A stretch of DNA of 7,739 nucleotides from Bacteroidia bacterium (GTDB lineage: Bacteria > Bacteroidota > Bacteroidia > SpSt-205): positions 1 to 7,739 of the forward strand of contig JANXCJ010000093.1 of assembly GCA_025060275.1 (NCBI GenBank), read 5' to 3'. Shown here in pieces: positions 6,665 through 7,739 of the stretch. Made by a program: the position numbers and the translations under genes. The notes beneath the pieces were generated by a model that did no database searches, was not told the DNA's origin, and saw only the letters and a program-made list of their open reading frames with translations. Position 1 is the stretch's first letter; every line of letters starts with the position of its first letter.

Positions 6665-6671
6665 TGAGAAT

Positions 6672-7739
6672 ATGAGTCTCTGGAGCTGGATACTTTGGGG
6701 GCAAATACTTATTCGGGGCGCATGGTTGCACCGAGGCGATGGTAGTTTATGCGTACAAGCAGATGTACTTATACAAGGGGATAGTATTGCAGCGATAGGT
6801 CCTGTACTGTCAGCGCTACCTCATTTTCAGGTAATAGAAGCAAGAGGAATGCACCTCTATCCTGCTCTTATTAGTTTGGGCACGCCAGTAGGCCTCATTG
6901 AAATTGAAGCTGTCCGTGCCACGAGAGACCATATAGAAGTAGGAGATTTTACACCAGAGGTAGAGGCATATACAGCCTTCAATGTAGACTCAAAAATACT
7001 CTCTACACTGATTGCGGTAGGTATAGTCTATGTAGAGTCTACTCCCCAGGGAGGGCTTATTGCAGGTCAATCAGCCCTTATGAAGGTAGTGGGACGAACT
7101 AAGGAAGAGGCAGTAGTACTTCCGATAGCGGCTCTTCATCTCTATCCCCCTACCCAACGCCCTAATCCCTATGCACCTTACGAAGAGCAAAAGAAACAAG
7201 CAGAAAAGGCTAAAGCTGCATGGAATAAGATAGACTCCTATTTACAGAAAGCAGCACGCTGGTGTGCAGGAGACTCAGGAGAGCAGAATATCTCTTTTCG
7301 GGCGTTATGCCCTTACCTCAGCCGAAAAGCCCCTGTAGTATGGCACGTAGATAATGCGGAAGATATAGAGTCCGCCATCCGCCTCTCCCAGAAGTGGGGG
7401 CTTCGCAGTGCCATCGCCGGCGGCGCAGAGGCTACTCGGGTTCTTCCTCTCCTCAAGGAGAGCAGCATGCCTATCATATTACAACGAACTCATCGACTAC
7501 CTCATACAGAAGATGCTCCCATAGCAGAGAGCTTTATGCTGCCTAAGATATTGAGAGACAGCGGCATAACAGTAATCCTTTCTCATGAGAGCTTCTGGAA
7601 CCAACGCAACCTCCCCTACAACGCAGGAACCGCAGTAGCCTATGGAGTTCCAGCAGAGGAAGCACTTGCCATGATTACACGAGAGCCGGCTCGCTGGTTA
7701 GGGCTGACCCGATTAGGACAAATCGCGCAAGGCTACCAA
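6672..7739 (+). CDS. Amidohydrolase family protein (imidazolonepropionase-like), C-terminus cut by right edge
   Basis: 356 codons are open to the window edge. Residues 12-43 (ILIRGAWLH ... DVLIQGDSIAAIG) form the N-terminal beta-sandwich strands of composite-domain amidohydrolases. VGLIEIEAVRATRD (73-86), STPQGGLIAGQSALM (123-137), VVWHVDN (222-228), GGAEA (250-254), WNQRNLPYNAGTAVAYG (309-325) and ALAMITREPARWLGL (331-345) match a Bacteroidota subgroup often annotated as imidazolonepropionase-like. The usual HxH metal motif after the first barrel strand is replaced (PALISLGTPVGL, 64-75), which I recall as normal for this subgroup; metal content and substrate are unknown. An in-frame TAA at 6657 makes ATG 6672 the only ATG start. 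The N-terminus MSLWSWILWGQ is hydrophobic but very short for a signal peptide and has no charge, so export is uncertain. About 70-80 residues are probably missing at the right. A link to the upstream genes is not evident. Confidence 0.85.
   Translation, partial: MSLWSWILWGQILIRGAWLHRGDGSLCVQADVLIQGDSIAAIGPVLSALPHFQVIEARGMHLYPALISLGTPVGLIEIEAVRATRDHIEVGDFTPEVEAYTAFNVDSKILSTLIAVGIVYVESTPQGGLIAGQSALMKVVGRTKEEAVVLPIAALHLYPPTQRPNPYAPYEEQKKQAEKAKAAWNKIDSYLQKAARWCAGDSGEQNISFRALCPYLSRKAPVVWHVDNAEDIESAIRLSQKWGLRSAIAGGAEATRVLPLLKESSMPIILQRTHRLPHTEDAPIAESFMLPKILRDSGITVILSHESFWNQRNLPYNAGTAVAYGVPAEEALAMITREPARWLGLTRLGQIAQGYQ

Larger units (their letters stand above)
6434..6671. other. Intergenic region before the amidohydrolase, with structured repeats
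   Basis: This 238-bp gap has no gene I can support. A 5-2-5 dyad AGAAC-AC-GTTCT (6436-6447) follows the glycosyltransferase stop directly; it has no T-run. An imperfect direct repeat and a long inverted repeat, listed separately, occupy 6490-6664. No TAnnTTTG box is present; TAAATTTT at 6486-6493 is the nearest. The amidohydrolase may be read through from the upstream pair or use a promoter I cannot recognise. Confidence 0.55.

Overview
The window most likely comes from a member of the Bacteroidota (Bacteroidetes) or a close relative. Three things point there. The large minus-strand hydrolase ends in a type IX secretion (T9SS) sorting domain. The truncated amidohydrolase at the right edge resembles a variant best known to me from this phylum. 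TAnnTTTG-type -7 promoter boxes sit in front of genes that have no Shine-Dalgarno sequence. I cannot name the genus or order from sequence alone.

Layout, left to right. (1) 1-264, minus: the first 88 codons of a probable polysaccharide-deacetylase-family protein, running off the left edge. (2) 265-1107: an unusually long 843-bp gap with no convincing gene. It holds a cluster of overlapping stem-loops at 374-431 and a hairpin just past the next gene's stop. (3) 1108-3978, minus: a secreted CocE/NonD (peptidase S15-like) alpha/beta hydrolase with a T9SS tail and an internal EF-hand-like Ca-binding loop. (4) 3979-4106: a divergent promoter region with a -7 box on each strand. (5) 4107-5669, plus: an ALDH7-family dehydrogenase, the alpha-aminoadipic semialdehyde / piperideine-6-carboxylate dehydrogenase type. 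(6) 5666-6433, plus: a DPM1-like family 2 glycosyltransferase that overlaps the ALDH stop by 4 nt. (7) 6434-6671: a 238-bp gap containing a 15-bp perfect inverted repeat and an imperfect 17-bp direct repeat. (8) 6672-7739, plus: the first 356 codons of an amidohydrolase of the Bacteroidota imidazolonepropionase-like group, cut by the right edge.

The genes do not form one obvious pathway. The ALDH suggests lysine/pipecolate catabolism or aldehyde detoxification. The glycosyltransferase and deacetylase suggest cell-envelope polysaccharide or glycolipid work. The two hydrolases probably act outside the cytoplasm. ALDH and glycosyltransferase are translationally coupled.

The coding genes are ordinary members of known families. 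The parts worth a second look are non-coding: the motif GCTTATGCAG-N(1-3)-GCCCT upstream of two genes, an amidohydrolase leader whose long inverted repeat ends 7 nt before the start codon, and -7 boxes so close to start codons that the mRNAs should be leaderless or nearly so. I did not see a clearly new multi-gene system.
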